DNA of 64,000 bases from Chloroflexota bacterium (GTDB lineage Bacteria > Chloroflexota > Dehalococcoidia > UBA1151 > TMED-70): NCBI GenBank assembly GCA_002721875.1, contig PBLU01000012.1, forward strand, positions 18,504 through 82,503, written 5' to 3'. Shown piece after piece: positions 35,461-44,292 of this stretch. Position 1 is the stretch's first letter, and every line of letters begins with the position of its first letter. Position numbers and translations under genes: made by a program. The notes beneath the pieces are model-generated. The model made no database searches, had not been told where the DNA came from, and worked only from the letters and a program-made list of their open reading frames with translations.

Positions 35461-35536
35461 TCTATCTATTTATTTATTCCGATAATAGAATGTAACATTA
35501 AAATAACAAAATCGTTTTCAGTTTGGGGGAGATATA

Positions 35537-38182
35537 TTGTCTTTAAAGTTTAATAATAAAAATTACTTAAGTGAGCTGAGTTTACTAGAGGGTAAGAAGG
35601 AATTTTATAATATAAAATCGCTTGCTCAAGCCAATAAAGTAAACCTAGAAAAAATTCCATTTTCTATTAGGATTTTAATTGAAAATGTTTTGAGATCTTT
35701 TGACAAAAAAATATCTAATGAAAATCAACTAGAGCAATTATTAAGTTGGAGTAAAGATACTGTACCTGATAAAGAATTTCCTTATATGCCAGGTAGAGTA
35801 GTTCTTCAGGATTTTACTGGAGTCCCTGTTGTTGTTGATCTTGCTGCTATGAGAGATGCAGTCTCTGATTTAGATGTTGAGCCTTCAATCATTAACCCAA
35901 TTGTAAGATCAGATTTAGTAATTGATCATTCTGTTCAAGTTGATTCATTTGCACAAAATGATTCCTTAAGTATGAATATTTCAAGAGAATTTGAAAGGAA
36001 TCAAGAAAGATATAAATTATTGAAATGGGCTCAAAATGCCTTCTCTAATTTCTTAGTAGTTCCACCTGGTACAGGGATTGTGCATCAGGTAAATTTAGAA
36101 AATCTTGCTGAAGTAATATTGGAATCCAATGAAGATAATTATATTTATCCAGATACTTGTGTAGGTACTGATTCCCACACAACTATGATAAATGCTATAG
36201 GTGTTTTAGGATGGGGTGTTGGTGGTATTGAAGCTGAAGCTGTTATGCTGGGTCAACCATATTATATGCAAGTCCCTGAAGTTGTTGGGGTAAATCTATT
36301 TGGAGAAATTAGTGAAGGTACAACTGCGACAGATATAGTTTTAGCGATTGTAGAAAAATTAAGGGAAGTAGGTGTTGTAGAAAAATTTGTAGAATTTTTT
36401 GGTACAGGTTTATCCAAGTTATCATTAACCGATAGAGCAACTATTTCTAATATGGCACCTGAGTATGGAGCAACTTGTGGATTTTTCCCAGTTGATGAAC
36501 GAACAATTGATTATCTCAGATTGACTGGTAGGGATGAGAAAATAATCGATAGAGTTGTAAATTATACTCAATCTAATGGATTGTTTTATAACGGAGTTAA
36601 TCCTGAATTTTCCATAGTTGTTGATTTTGATTTGTCTTCAGTTCAAAGTTCTCTAGCAGGACCCAAAAGGCCACAAGATAGATTATTACTTTCAGATGTT
36701 AAGAAAAATTTTCATGAGAATTTTTCAATTTCAAAAAAACAAATTAATAATAATAAATTAGATAATGCTTCAGTTGTTATTGCTGCAATAACAAGCTGTA
36801 CTAATACATCAAATCCAAATGTTATGATCGGTGCAGGATTGATAGCTAGGAATGCATATAATAAAGGGATTTTACCAAAAGAATGGGTTAAGACCTCTTT
36901 GGCTCCAGGTTCTAAAGTTGTAAGTAAGTATCTTGAAGCATCTGGATTGGATAAATATTTAGATGAAATAGGATTCCAAACTGTGGGATATGGTTGTACA
37001 ACTTGCATTGGTAACTCTGGTCCTTTGCCTACTGAAATTGCTCAAAAAGTAGATGATGATGAACTTTCTGTTTCAGCCGTTTTATCAGGTAATAGAAACT
37101 TTGAGGGTAGAGTACATCCTCAAGTTAAAGCTAATTATTTGGCATCTCCTATGTTGGTAGTATTATATGCTTTAGCAGGAACTGTAAATATAGACTTTTC
37201 ACTTGAGCCCATTGGATATGATAAGTCTGGTGAGGAAGTTTTTATAAAAGATTTATGGCCTTCTTCAAATGAAATCGAAGAAACTATAAGTAAATCACTG
37301 AATTCAGATATGTTCATTGATGAATATAGATCTGTTTTTGAAGGCCCTGAAGAATGGATAAAATTACCTTCTTCAGACGGTAATAGGTTTAATTGGGAAA
37401 AGCAATCAACATATATTCAAAAGCCTCCTTATTTTGAAAATTTTAATATTCAACCATCGAAAAAAAATCCTATTTTAGGTTCAAGATGTCTGGTTAAGTT
37501 ATCAAATTCAGTTACGACAGATCATATTTCACCTGCTGGCTCTATTCCACAATCAGCACCATCGGGACAAATGTTGATTTCAAGTGACGTCCCTAGGTTT
37601 GAGTTTAATTCTTATGGATCAAGAAGAGGAAATCATAATGTAATGGTAAGAGGTACTTTTGGAAATATAAGATTAAGAAATCAAATTGTTGAGGAAGAGG
37701 GTGATTGGACAGTGTATTTTCCATCAGGTGAAAAAATGAGAATTTTTGAAGCTTCTGAAAAGTATTTAGAGTCTAAAACTCCATTAATTGTTTTAGCAGG
37801 AAAGGAATATGGTACAGGATCATCTAGAGATTGGGCTGCAAAAGGTCCAGCGCTGTTAGGTGTAAAAGTTGTTATAGCTGAAAGTTTTGAAAGAATACAC
37901 CGCTCTAATTTAGTTGGAATGGGTATTATTCCCTTGCAGTTTATTGATGGTGATAGTTCTGAAAAATTGAAACTTGATGGATCTGAGATTTATGACTTTG
38001 AAGGATTAGAAAAAACTATAGTACCAAATTCTAAAATCAAGGTAAATGTTACTAAAAATAATGGAGAAAAGTTTCATTTTCAAACTTTGATAAGAATAGA
38101 TACAGATATTGAGGCCGAGTACTATTATAATGGTGGTCTTCTACCATACGTACTTCGAAAAATGGTTAGAGAATCTAGCTAA
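35537..38182 (+). CDS. acnA: Aconitate hydratase A
   Basis: Aconitase interconverts citrate and isocitrate using a 4Fe-4S cluster. The 881-residue protein is of the AcnA/IRP type. Cluster cysteines are in ITSCTNTSNP (about 417) and GYGCTTCIGNSG (about 483-491). The substrate-binding TDSHTTM and SRDWAAKGP segments and the swivelling C-terminal domain are present. The start is a TTG with GGGGGA eight bases upstream. It overlaps the convergent epimerase gene by eight bases. Confidence 0.95.
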   Translation: MSLKFNNKNYLSELSLLEGKKEFYNIKSLAQANKVNLEKIPFSIRILIENVLRSFDKKISNENQLEQLLSWSKDTVPDKEFPYMPGRVVLQDFTGVPVVVDLAAMRDAVSDLDVEPSIINPIVRSDLVIDHSVQVDSFAQNDSLSMNISREFERNQERYKLLKWAQNAFSNFLVVPPGTGIVHQVNLENLAEVILESNEDNYIYPDTCVGTDSHTTMINAIGVLGWGVGGIEAEAVMLGQPYYMQVPEVVGVNLFGEISEGTTATDIVLAIVEKLREVGVVEKFVEFFGTGLSKLSLTDRATISNMAPEYGATCGFFPVDERTIDYLRLTGRDEKIIDRVVNYTQSNGLFYNGVNPEFSIVVDFDLSSVQSSLAGPKRPQDRLLLSDVKKNFHENFSISKKQINNNKLDNASVVIAAITSCTNTSNPNVMIGAGLIARNAYNKGILPKEWVKTSLAPGSKVVSKYLEASGLDKYLDEIGFQTVGYGCTTCIGNSGPLPTEIAQKVDDDELSVSAVLSGNRNFEGRVHPQVKANYLASPMLVVLYALAGTVNIDFSLEPIGYDKSGEEVFIKDLWPSSNEIEETISKSLNSDMFIDEYRSVFEGPEEWIKLPSSDGNRFNWEKQSTYIQKPPYFENFNIQPSKKNPILGSRCLVKLSNSVTTDHISPAGSIPQSAPSGQMLISSDVPRFEFNSYGSRRGNHNVMVRGTFGNIRLRNQIVEEEGDWTVYFPSGEKMRIFEASEKYLESKTPLIVLAGKEYGTGSSRDWAAKGPALLGVKVVIAESFERIHRSNLVGMGIIPLQFIDGDSSEKLKLDGSEIYDFEGLEKTIVPNSKIKVNVTKNNGEKFHFQTLIRIDTDIEAEYYYNGGLLPYVLRKMVRESS

Positions 38183-39044
38183 TACTAGAAAATGGTGTTG
38201 AGTTTATCCACTTATAATTAGATTCAAGCAATACTTTGGGTTTAATATTTTGATTGTTCAAAATAACTTCTACTCCTAGTTCTCCTAATGCATACTTAAT
38301 TATTTTTTTGGGTATTTTTAATTTTATTATTGGTTTCAATCTCAGGTTAATGTCTTCTAATATATCTTTCAAAATATATTGTTTATATGAAGTAATATTT
38401 ACTGGTCCATGAATATTTTCGTTATTTATAATATGCTCAATTGATCCCAATACATCATCTAATCCAACCCAAGGAAAGTAATTTCTACCATTTCCTAAAC
38501 TACTTACACCAACTATGCTATTATATTTTTTCATCATATTTATCATTGGAGAATTTTTACCTATTACTGTTCCAAGTCTTAAATGTATAACTCTTGTTTT
38601 TTTTGTTTTTTGAATTGATTCCCACTCTTCGACTAAATTAGATAAAAATCCTCTACCTTTAGGTGAATTTTCATCTAAAATTTCATTATTTCTATTTCCA
38701 TAAAAACCAGACGCAGAGGCTGAAATTAATAATTTTGGAGGCTTAGATGATTTATTTATAGCATCAACTAAGAGTTTAGTGGGATTAATTCTACTATCTC
38801 TAATTTCTATCTTTTTTTCTGGAATTATTGGTTTTATTATCCTTTGACCATTGAGATTGATAATCACATCGTAACCATCGATAATTTTATGATCAAAAAT
38901 ATTATTTACTGGATCCCAAAATAAATTGTTTGTCGATTGTTTTTTTTCTCTGATTAATTTATAAATATTAAAATTTTTTTCGCTCAAAAAATCAATCAAG
39001 TTTTTTCCTATATACCCTCTTGAGCCAGTTATTAGAATTTTCAT
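38175..39044 (-). CDS. TIGR01777-family NAD(P)-dependent epimerase
   Basis: This 289-residue short-chain dehydrogenase-type protein belongs to the TIGR01777/YfcH group. It has ITGSRGYIGKNL near the start, SASASGFYGNRNNE (with the Y), and HLRLGTVIGKNSPMI. A conserved PWVGLDDVLGSI block is near residue 195. Function is not established for the group. It is divergent from the DUF3500 gene, and the gap holds a perfect 14-bp inverted repeat. Confidence 0.8.
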   Translation of the reverse strand: MKILITGSRGYIGKNLIDFLSEKNFNIYKLIREKKQSTNNLFWDPVNNIFDHKIIDGYDVIINLNGQRIIKPIIPEKKIEIRDSRINPTKLLVDAINKSSKPPKLLISASASGFYGNRNNEILDENSPKGRGFLSNLVEEWESIQKTKKTRVIHLRLGTVIGKNSPMINMMKKYNSIVGVSSLGNGRNYFPWVGLDDVLGSIEHIINNENIHGPVNITSYKQYILKDILEDINLRLKPIIKLKIPKKIIKYALGELGVEVILNNQNIKPKVLLESNYKWINSTPFSSIS

Positions 39045-39072
39045 AGATTCATATTTTTTATTTTTTTGATGC

Positions 39073-39115
39073 TATACTATCAATTATTTTAACTAAAAAA
39101 TTAATTGATAGTATA
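39073..39115. promoter_or_regulatory. Perfect 14-bp inverted repeat in a divergent promoter gap
   Basis: TATACTATCAATTA (39073-39086) and its exact reverse complement (39102-39115) are separated by 15 bases. The repeat lies between the divergent epimerase and DUF3500 genes, 22 bases before the DUF3500 ATG. It could be a two-site operator or a stable hairpin in the leader; no T-run follows in either direction. Confidence 0.6.
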
Positions 39116-39136
39116 CAAATTAGATCCAATATAAAT

Positions 39137-40132
39137 ATGAAACCAAATACCGATAAAATCTTTCAGATATCAAAAAAATTACAAGAAATATTAAATTCTT
39201 TTGACACTAAACAAAAAAATAAATTGAAATTCAATTTTGAAGATCAAGAAAGATATGTTTGGTACTACACACCTCATCCTCAAAATGGTTTACTTGTTTT
39301 TGATATGAAACCCTTTCAAAGGAAATTAGTATATGAACTTCTAGAAATTTCTTATTCAAAAGAAGGTTATAATAAAGCTAAATCCATAATAAATTTAGAA
39401 CAAATATTAGGTGATTACGAAGCAAGGCATTCTAATAGTAATGATGGTGGAGCTGGTCAATGGGTAAGATCTACCGAGAGATATTGGTTAGCTCTATTTG
39501 GAGAACCTAATATGAATAATGAACCTTGGGGCTTTAGATTTGGTGGGCATCATATTGGACTTACAGTAAATGTTATTGGTAATAAATTTTCAATGCATCC
39601 ATTATTTTTTGGATCAAATCCTGCAAAGGTACTAGATGGACCGCATAAAGGATTTAGAGCTTTGGCTGAAGAAGAAGATCTGGCTAGAAAATTAATAACT
39701 TCTTTATCACCAGATAAAAAATCTAAAGCTATTTTATCTGATGTAGCTCATCTAGATATACTCACTGCAAATTATAGAAACTTTGATAATAGTGATTTTA
39801 ATAATGGAATAAAATTTGATCAATTCAGTGATTTAGAAAGAAAAAACTTAGTGGAATTAATTAAGGTTTATGTAGATAGATTTAATTTAGAAATCTCAGA
39901 GTCTTATATGAAAAAAATATTAGCTAAGGGTTTTGAAAACACTTATTTTTCTTGGGCAGGTTCTGTTGAATTAGGTAAAGGGCATTACTACACAATTAAG
40001 CATGATTCTTTTCTAATTGAGTATGATAATACTCAAAATAATGCTAATCATATTCATTCTGTATTAAGAGATTTTAATGGAGATTTTGGAGAAGATATAT
40101 TATCGGAACATTATAAAATTAGTCATACTTAA
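39137..40132 (+). CDS. DUF3500-family protein
   Basis: The 331-residue protein matches DUF3500, an uncharacterised family: E-R-Y-V-W-Y-Y-T-P-H early, GNPN-like FGEPNMNNEPWGFRFGGHH, then HPLFFGSNPAKVLDGPHKG and RALAEEEDLARKLI. Histidine-rich blocks (GGHH, GHYYTI, NANHIHSV) hint at a metal site, but this is unproven. There is no signal peptide. Its stop shares TTAA with convergent fhs. Confidence 0.75.
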   Translation: MKPNTDKIFQISKKLQEILNSFDTKQKNKLKFNFEDQERYVWYYTPHPQNGLLVFDMKPFQRKLVYELLEISYSKEGYNKAKSIINLEQILGDYEARHSNSNDGGAGQWVRSTERYWLALFGEPNMNNEPWGFRFGGHHIGLTVNVIGNKFSMHPLFFGSNPAKVLDGPHKGFRALAEEEDLARKLITSLSPDKKSKAILSDVAHLDILTANYRNFDNSDFNNGIKFDQFSDLERKNLVELIKVYVDRFNLEISESYMKKILAKGFENTYFSWAGSVELGKGHYYTIKHDSFLIEYDNTQNNANHIHSVLRDFNGDFGEDILSEHYKISHT

Positions 40133-41766
40133 GTTGATAGTATATTTATAATTTCTCCCTGATCATTAAGGTCAATATCAAATGCATTTGGACTACTAGG
40201 TAATCCTGGAAGAGTGATTATATCTCCTGCTAAGGTTACAATTTGTCTAGCACCACCAAGAACTCTAACTTCTTTTATAGGCAATGTATGGCCTTTTGGA
40301 GCACCTCTTAATTTTGAATCTGCTGATACAGAAAGATGTGTTTTAGCCATACATATAGGGAAATCCCAACCTTGCTTTTCAAATAATCTTAGATTTGTTC
40401 TAGTCATTGGTGCCCAAGAAACTTTATCTGCTGAGTATATTTCGTATGCTAATTTTTCAACCTTTTTGATTGGGGATTCTTTATCTTCATAAAGTAAATT
40501 AATCTCATCAGAATTCTTTTCAATTTCAGATATATAAGAAGCCAATTCAGTCATTCCATCTCCTCCAAGAGAGAATCCATAACATGGAATTGCTAAAGAG
40601 TTATTTTCCTGAGATATTTTTTTTACTAAATTTATTTCTTCTTTAGAGTCATCTGGGAACATATTGATTGCAACAACTGAATTAAGACCATATTTAGATA
40701 CGATTTCAATGGCATTCTTTAGATTTTCTGATCCATCTATGATAGCTTTTTCATTTTTTTCAGAAAGATTTTTTATATCTACTCCACCATGCCATTTTAA
40801 GCCTCTTATTGTAGCCACAATAACAGCACAAAATGGTTTTGGTCCACCTTGTCTAACCTTGATATCCATAAATTTTTCAAATCCAAGATCAGCACCAAAA
40901 CCCGCTTCAGTTATTACATAATCTGCATATGATGTAGCTAAATGATCTGCCAAAATAGAAGAGCAACCGTGGGCAATATTTCCAAATGGGCCCATATGAA
41001 CTATAGCTGGCTGACCTTCGACAGTTTGAGCTAGATTTGGCTTAATGGCATCTTTTAGAAGTGCCATCATTGAACCAACTGCATTAATTTCTTTTGCTAA
41101 AACAGGAGTTTTATCTTTTTTCCAACCTACCACTATATTTCCTAATCTAAGCCTTAGGTCTTCATAAGAATCTGTAAGGGCTAAAATGGCCATAATTTCA
41201 GAAGCAGATGAAATATCAAATCCAGTTGTTCTAAGAGGTGAGGTTGAAGATCCACCTATTCCAGATACAATTGATCTTAGCGATCTATCTTCTGCATCAG
41301 TAACTCTTCTCCAAGTGACATTTTCGGGTAGGAAATTATTTATAGCACTTCTGTATACATTATTGTCAACCATTGCAGCTAAAAGATTATGAGCTGATTC
41401 CATTGCATGAAAATCACCATTGAAATGTAAATTAATATCAACAGCCGGTTCTACTGTAGCTTTACCTCCTCCTGTTCCACCTCCCTTATGTCCAAAAACT
41501 GGACCTAGAGAAGGTTGCCTGAGAGTCAATGCAACATTTTTATTTAGTTTTCCTAGGCCTTGAGTTAGGCCTATAGCGGTTGTAGACTTTCCTTCACCTA
41601 GTGGAGTTGGTGTAATCGCTGTTACAACTACTAATTTAGAACTTTTATTATTATTTTTTATATTCTCTAAAGGTATCTTAGCCTTAAATTTTCCATATAA
41701 TTCTAAATCTTTGGATTCTAAACCTAAATCATCAGCTATTTGTTCAATTGGTTTAATTTTTTTCAT
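40129..41766 (-). CDS. fhs: Formate-tetrahydrofolate ligase
   Basis: Fhs makes 10-formyl-THF from formate and ATP. The 545-residue protein has the P-loop TPLGEGKSTTAIGL near 54-67, and the conserved GPVFGHKGGGTGGGKATV, VEGQPAIVHMGPFGNIAHG and TEAGFGADLGFEKF segments. With FolD (59241) it connects formate to methylene-THF, or runs in reverse to make ATP. It overlaps the upstream MFS gene by 14 bases, so the pair may be co-transcribed. Confidence 0.95.
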   Translation of the reverse strand: MKKIKPIEQIADDLGLESKDLELYGKFKAKIPLENIKNNNKSSKLVVVTAITPTPLGEGKSTTAIGLTQGLGKLNKNVALTLRQPSLGPVFGHKGGGTGGGKATVEPAVDINLHFNGDFHAMESAHNLLAAMVDNNVYRSAINNFLPENVTWRRVTDAEDRSLRSIVSGIGGSSTSPLRTTGFDISSASEIMAILALTDSYEDLRLRLGNIVVGWKKDKTPVLAKEINAVGSMMALLKDAIKPNLAQTVEGQPAIVHMGPFGNIAHGCSSILADHLATSYADYVITEAGFGADLGFEKFMDIKVRQGGPKPFCAVIVATIRGLKWHGGVDIKNLSEKNEKAIIDGSENLKNAIEIVSKYGLNSVVAINMFPDDSKEEINLVKKISQENNSLAIPCYGFSLGGDGMTELASYISEIEKNSDEINLLYEDKESPIKKVEKLAYEIYSADKVSWAPMTRTNLRLFEKQGWDFPICMAKTHLSVSADSKLRGAPKGHTLPIKEVRVLGGARQIVTLAGDIITLPGLPSSPNAFDIDLNDQGEIINILST

Positions 41767-42979
41767 ATTTATTTGGATTATTTATAACAATTATAAGTAA
41801 ACAAGATATAATGCAAAGCGCCGACATGACCAATAATGAATAAAAGTAAGTTCCATATAAATCATAAATATATCCAACTATAACTGGTGCAATCATCATG
41901 CCAATTCCCATAGGTAATGCATTTAATCCCAATATAGTTCCATAATGCCTACCTCCAAAAAAATCACCTCTAAAAGCATGAAAAGTTGAAGTTCTCATTC
42001 CAAAACCAATTCCCCAAAGTACCGACCAAAGCATAACATCGAGATAGCTATTTGCATATGCAAGGATTATTAAGGATAAGGCTTGAATAATAAAAAATAT
42101 TGGTAGAGTAATTTTTTTATTATATATGTCGCCAACTATACCACCTGAAATATGTCCAAAAAATTGAAGAACAGACATAAATGGTAGTATTGTACCAGCT
42201 GTAATAATATCTAGACCAACTCCATTGTCATCTGTCATATACATAAAAATATGAGCCGATAAGGCTCCCACAGAAATATTAGCAAATAAATGAGATAAGG
42301 ATAATATCCAAAAAGGTTGAGTTTTTATAGCATTTTTAGCTGTAATATTACTATTAGGTATAACTTTTGGATTAGATACTAGTTTATTTATTACTTCTAG
42401 ATTAGGTTTTTTTCTAATTACTGAGGCTATAATAGGCCCAAAAACCATGAATAATATTCCAATTATAATAAGAGTTATTCTCCAACCATAATTTTCTATA
42501 GATAAAACCATAAAAGGCATAAAAAAGCCACCAAAAGAACTCCCCCCTATGACTAAACTCATTGCAGTGGCTCTTCTATGAGGCATCCATACATTCACTG
42601 CAGACATTGATGGAACAAAACCCCCTATACTAACTCCTATTGAAACAACTAAATAGGATAAATAATAAAAGATTATTGAGTTGATAGTACTTAGCCAAAA
42701 TAAACCCAAACTTGCAATAATAAAACCAATAAAAATCATTTTCCAAGCACCAAATCTATCAGTTAGAAATCCTTCAATAGGTCCAAGTAATGCTCCTCCA
42801 AATCTTCCAAATGATGAAACTCCAGATACTATTGCCCTTGACCAACCAAATTCATCTTCAATTGCTTTAAATATTATGCTTCCTCCACTAAATGTAGGAA
42901 TACTTGAAATAGCAGTATTAAGACCACCAGATAAGCTGATCCACCATCCATAATAAGTTTTTTTTATTTTTGAAATCAT
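41753..42979 (-). CDS. MFS transporter, monocarboxylate/oxalate-formate antiporter-like
   Basis: This about 408-residue carrier has 12 helices, with KTYYGWWISLSGGLNTAI as its helix-1 mark, PHRRATAMSLVIGGSSFGG in the middle and GDIYNKKITLP as a loop motif. The ATG at 42979 is preferred over a GTG at 42997, because the GTG lies inside a palindrome that looks like an operator. The gene is preceded by two perfect 16-bp palindromes, so it is probably substrate-regulated. It overlaps fhs, so formate or a related acid is a reasonable guess for its substrate. Confidence 0.85.
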   Translation of the reverse strand: MISKIKKTYYGWWISLSGGLNTAISSIPTFSGGSIIFKAIEDEFGWSRAIVSGVSSFGRFGGALLGPIEGFLTDRFGAWKMIFIGFIIASLGLFWLSTINSIIFYYLSYLVVSIGVSIGGFVPSMSAVNVWMPHRRATAMSLVIGGSSFGGFFMPFMVLSIENYGWRITLIIIGILFMVFGPIIASVIRKKPNLEVINKLVSNPKVIPNSNITAKNAIKTQPFWILSLSHLFANISVGALSAHIFMYMTDDNGVGLDIITAGTILPFMSVLQFFGHISGGIVGDIYNKKITLPIFFIIQALSLIILAYANSYLDVMLWSVLWGIGFGMRTSTFHAFRGDFFGGRHYGTILGLNALPMGIGMMIAPVIVGYIYDLYGTYFYSLLVMSALCIISCLLIIVINNPNKYEKN

Positions 42980-42985
42980 ATTTAT

Positions 42986-43001
42986 ATACGTGTACACGTA
43001 T
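42986..43001. promoter_or_regulatory. 16-bp perfect palindrome, operator 1
   Basis: ATACGTGTACACGTAT is its own reverse complement and lies seven bases before the ATG of the MFS gene at 42979. Its centre is 21 bases (two helical turns) from that of operator 2. A dimeric repressor is the likely ligand; no regulator gene is adjacent. Confidence 0.7.
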
Positions 43002-43006
43002 TCGAC

Positions 43007-43022
43007 TACCTGTATACAGGTA
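43007..43022. promoter_or_regulatory. 16-bp perfect palindrome, operator 2
   Basis: TACCTGTATACAGGTA is a second exact palindrome. It shares TAC-x-TGTA with operator 1. A weaker arm pair, TACAC and GTGTA (43021-43036), continues the pattern up to the gpmA stop, so nearly the whole gap is symmetric DNA. Confidence 0.7.
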
Positions 43023-43037
43023 CACTAATGCGTGTAA

Positions 43038-43712
43038 CTATTTTTTCATTATATTTCCATCTGAAAATTCATAAAATATAGGGTCTCCAGTAGGAACTTC
43101 TACCTTCTCAATTGACTTGTCGTCTATATTCTCAAAAATTTTAATCATTGCTCTGATACTATTTCCATGAGCAGATATTAGTATATTTTTTTCTTCAAGT
43201 AGCTGTTTGTAAATAATTTCATTGTAGAATTCTTGAACTCTATACAATGTATCTTTTAGAGATTCACTTCTTGGGAATTTTTCTTTTGGTATTACGCTAA
43301 ATATTGGTAAGGATTTATCTCTTAAGTAAATATTTTTATCTAAAATAGGTGGTTTGGTAGAATAATTTCTTCTCCATTTTGCAACTTGATCTTTTCCATA
43401 TATATCAGAAGTGTCTTTTTTATTTAATCCTTGTAAATTACCATAATGTCTTTCGTTTATTCGCCAGTCTTTTTTTATTTCTAAATGATTTAGCCCTAGT
43501 TCTTCCAGAATTATTTTTCCAGTATTATATGCTCTTGAGAAAATTGAACTATATGCAGAGTGTATTCTTAAATTTCTATTTTTTATTTTTTTTGCAGCTT
43601 CTTTAGCCTCTTGGATACCATTTTCTGATAGATCTATATCTGTCCAGCCTGTAAACCTATTTTCTTCATTCCAAAGGCTCTTTCCATGTCTAACTAAAAT
43701 AATGAAGCTCAA
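43038..43712 (-). CDS. gpmA: 2,3-bisphosphoglycerate-dependent phosphoglycerate mutase
   Basis: GpmA interconverts 2- and 3-phosphoglycerate. The 224-residue protein has the catalytic LVRHGKSLWNEENRFTGW start (R8, H9), NERHYGNLQGLNK near residue 85, and SAHGNSIRAMIK near 180 for the second histidine. It is about 20 residues shorter than E. coli GpmA. It follows the DUF192 gene by 31 bases and is probably the last gene of the ispH transcript. Confidence 0.92.
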   Translation of the reverse strand: MSFIILVRHGKSLWNEENRFTGWTDIDLSENGIQEAKEAAKKIKNRNLRIHSAYSSIFSRAYNTGKIILEELGLNHLEIKKDWRINERHYGNLQGLNKKDTSDIYGKDQVAKWRRNYSTKPPILDKNIYLRDKSLPIFSVIPKEKFPRSESLKDTLYRVQEFYNEIIYKQLLEEKNILISAHGNSIRAMIKIFENIDDKSIEKVEVPTGDPIFYEFSDGNIMKK

Positions 43713-43743
43713 ATTGTGTCCTTACTTAGATATTGATATCTTA

Positions 43744-44292
43744 TCAATTATTAATAATTAGTTTAAGCTTTTGATCTTTTAGATTTGATTTTATTTCTTC
43801 AATATATTTGTAATTACTAGGTATTTCCAATGCAAATGTATAACTTTTTGAAGGTAAATATTTTTGAGCTTCATCAGAGCATTTTTTTCTATATTCTAAA
43901 TCTGATTTAATGTTATTTCTTCTACATATATTCATTTCTAAAAGATCTATTGACTCCTTTTTATTATCAAAGTAAATAATAGTTAGAGGAATATAAGTTT
44001 CATACATCCAAAAGCTTGATTTTTGCTCTGTTTTATATTCAAATAACATACCATCAATATCTTCTGGAATTTTTTTTATACACATCAAACCACTTAGGTA
44101 CTCTTCTTTTTCATCGGCGTAAAAAAGATTTAAATTATATTCTTTTTCATTACTTAATAGAATCAAAGATATATTTGGGTATGTGATTTCTTTATTTTTA
44201 CAAAAATTTGAATCTGCATATTCGATATCATTCTTACATGAAATTATTATTGAAATTGAAAAAATTATAAAGATTATACTGACTTTTTTCAT
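43744..44292 (-). CDS. DUF192-family lipoprotein
   Basis: A signal peptide ends in SIIISC, a lipobox with C19, so this 182-residue protein is probably tethered to the outer membrane face. The rest matches DUF192: YLSGLMCIKKIPEDIDGMLF followed by SSFWMYETYIPLTIIYFD, the family's core. Three or four further cysteines lie outside the core. The family's role is not settled. It overlaps ispH by four bases. Confidence 0.8.
   Translation of the reverse strand: MKKVSIIFIIFSISIIISCKNDIEYADSNFCKNKEITYPNISLILLSNEKEYNLNLFYADEKEEYLSGLMCIKKIPEDIDGMLFEYKTEQKSSFWMYETYIPLTIIYFDNKKESIDLLEMNICRRNNIKSDLEYRKKCSDEAQKYLPSKSYTFALEIPSNYKYIEEIKSNLKDQKLKLIINN

Noticed and set aside
40134..40144. Third copy of the half-site TTGATAGTATA at the end of fhs
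   Set aside because: It codes for the conserved-looking C-terminus of fhs and lies after the stop of DUF3500, so it is likely chance.
42980..42997. GTG start giving an MYTYIN extension on the MFS gene
   Set aside because: It lies in the perfect palindrome and no other gene here clearly uses GTG; the ATG at 42979 gives the normal N-terminus.
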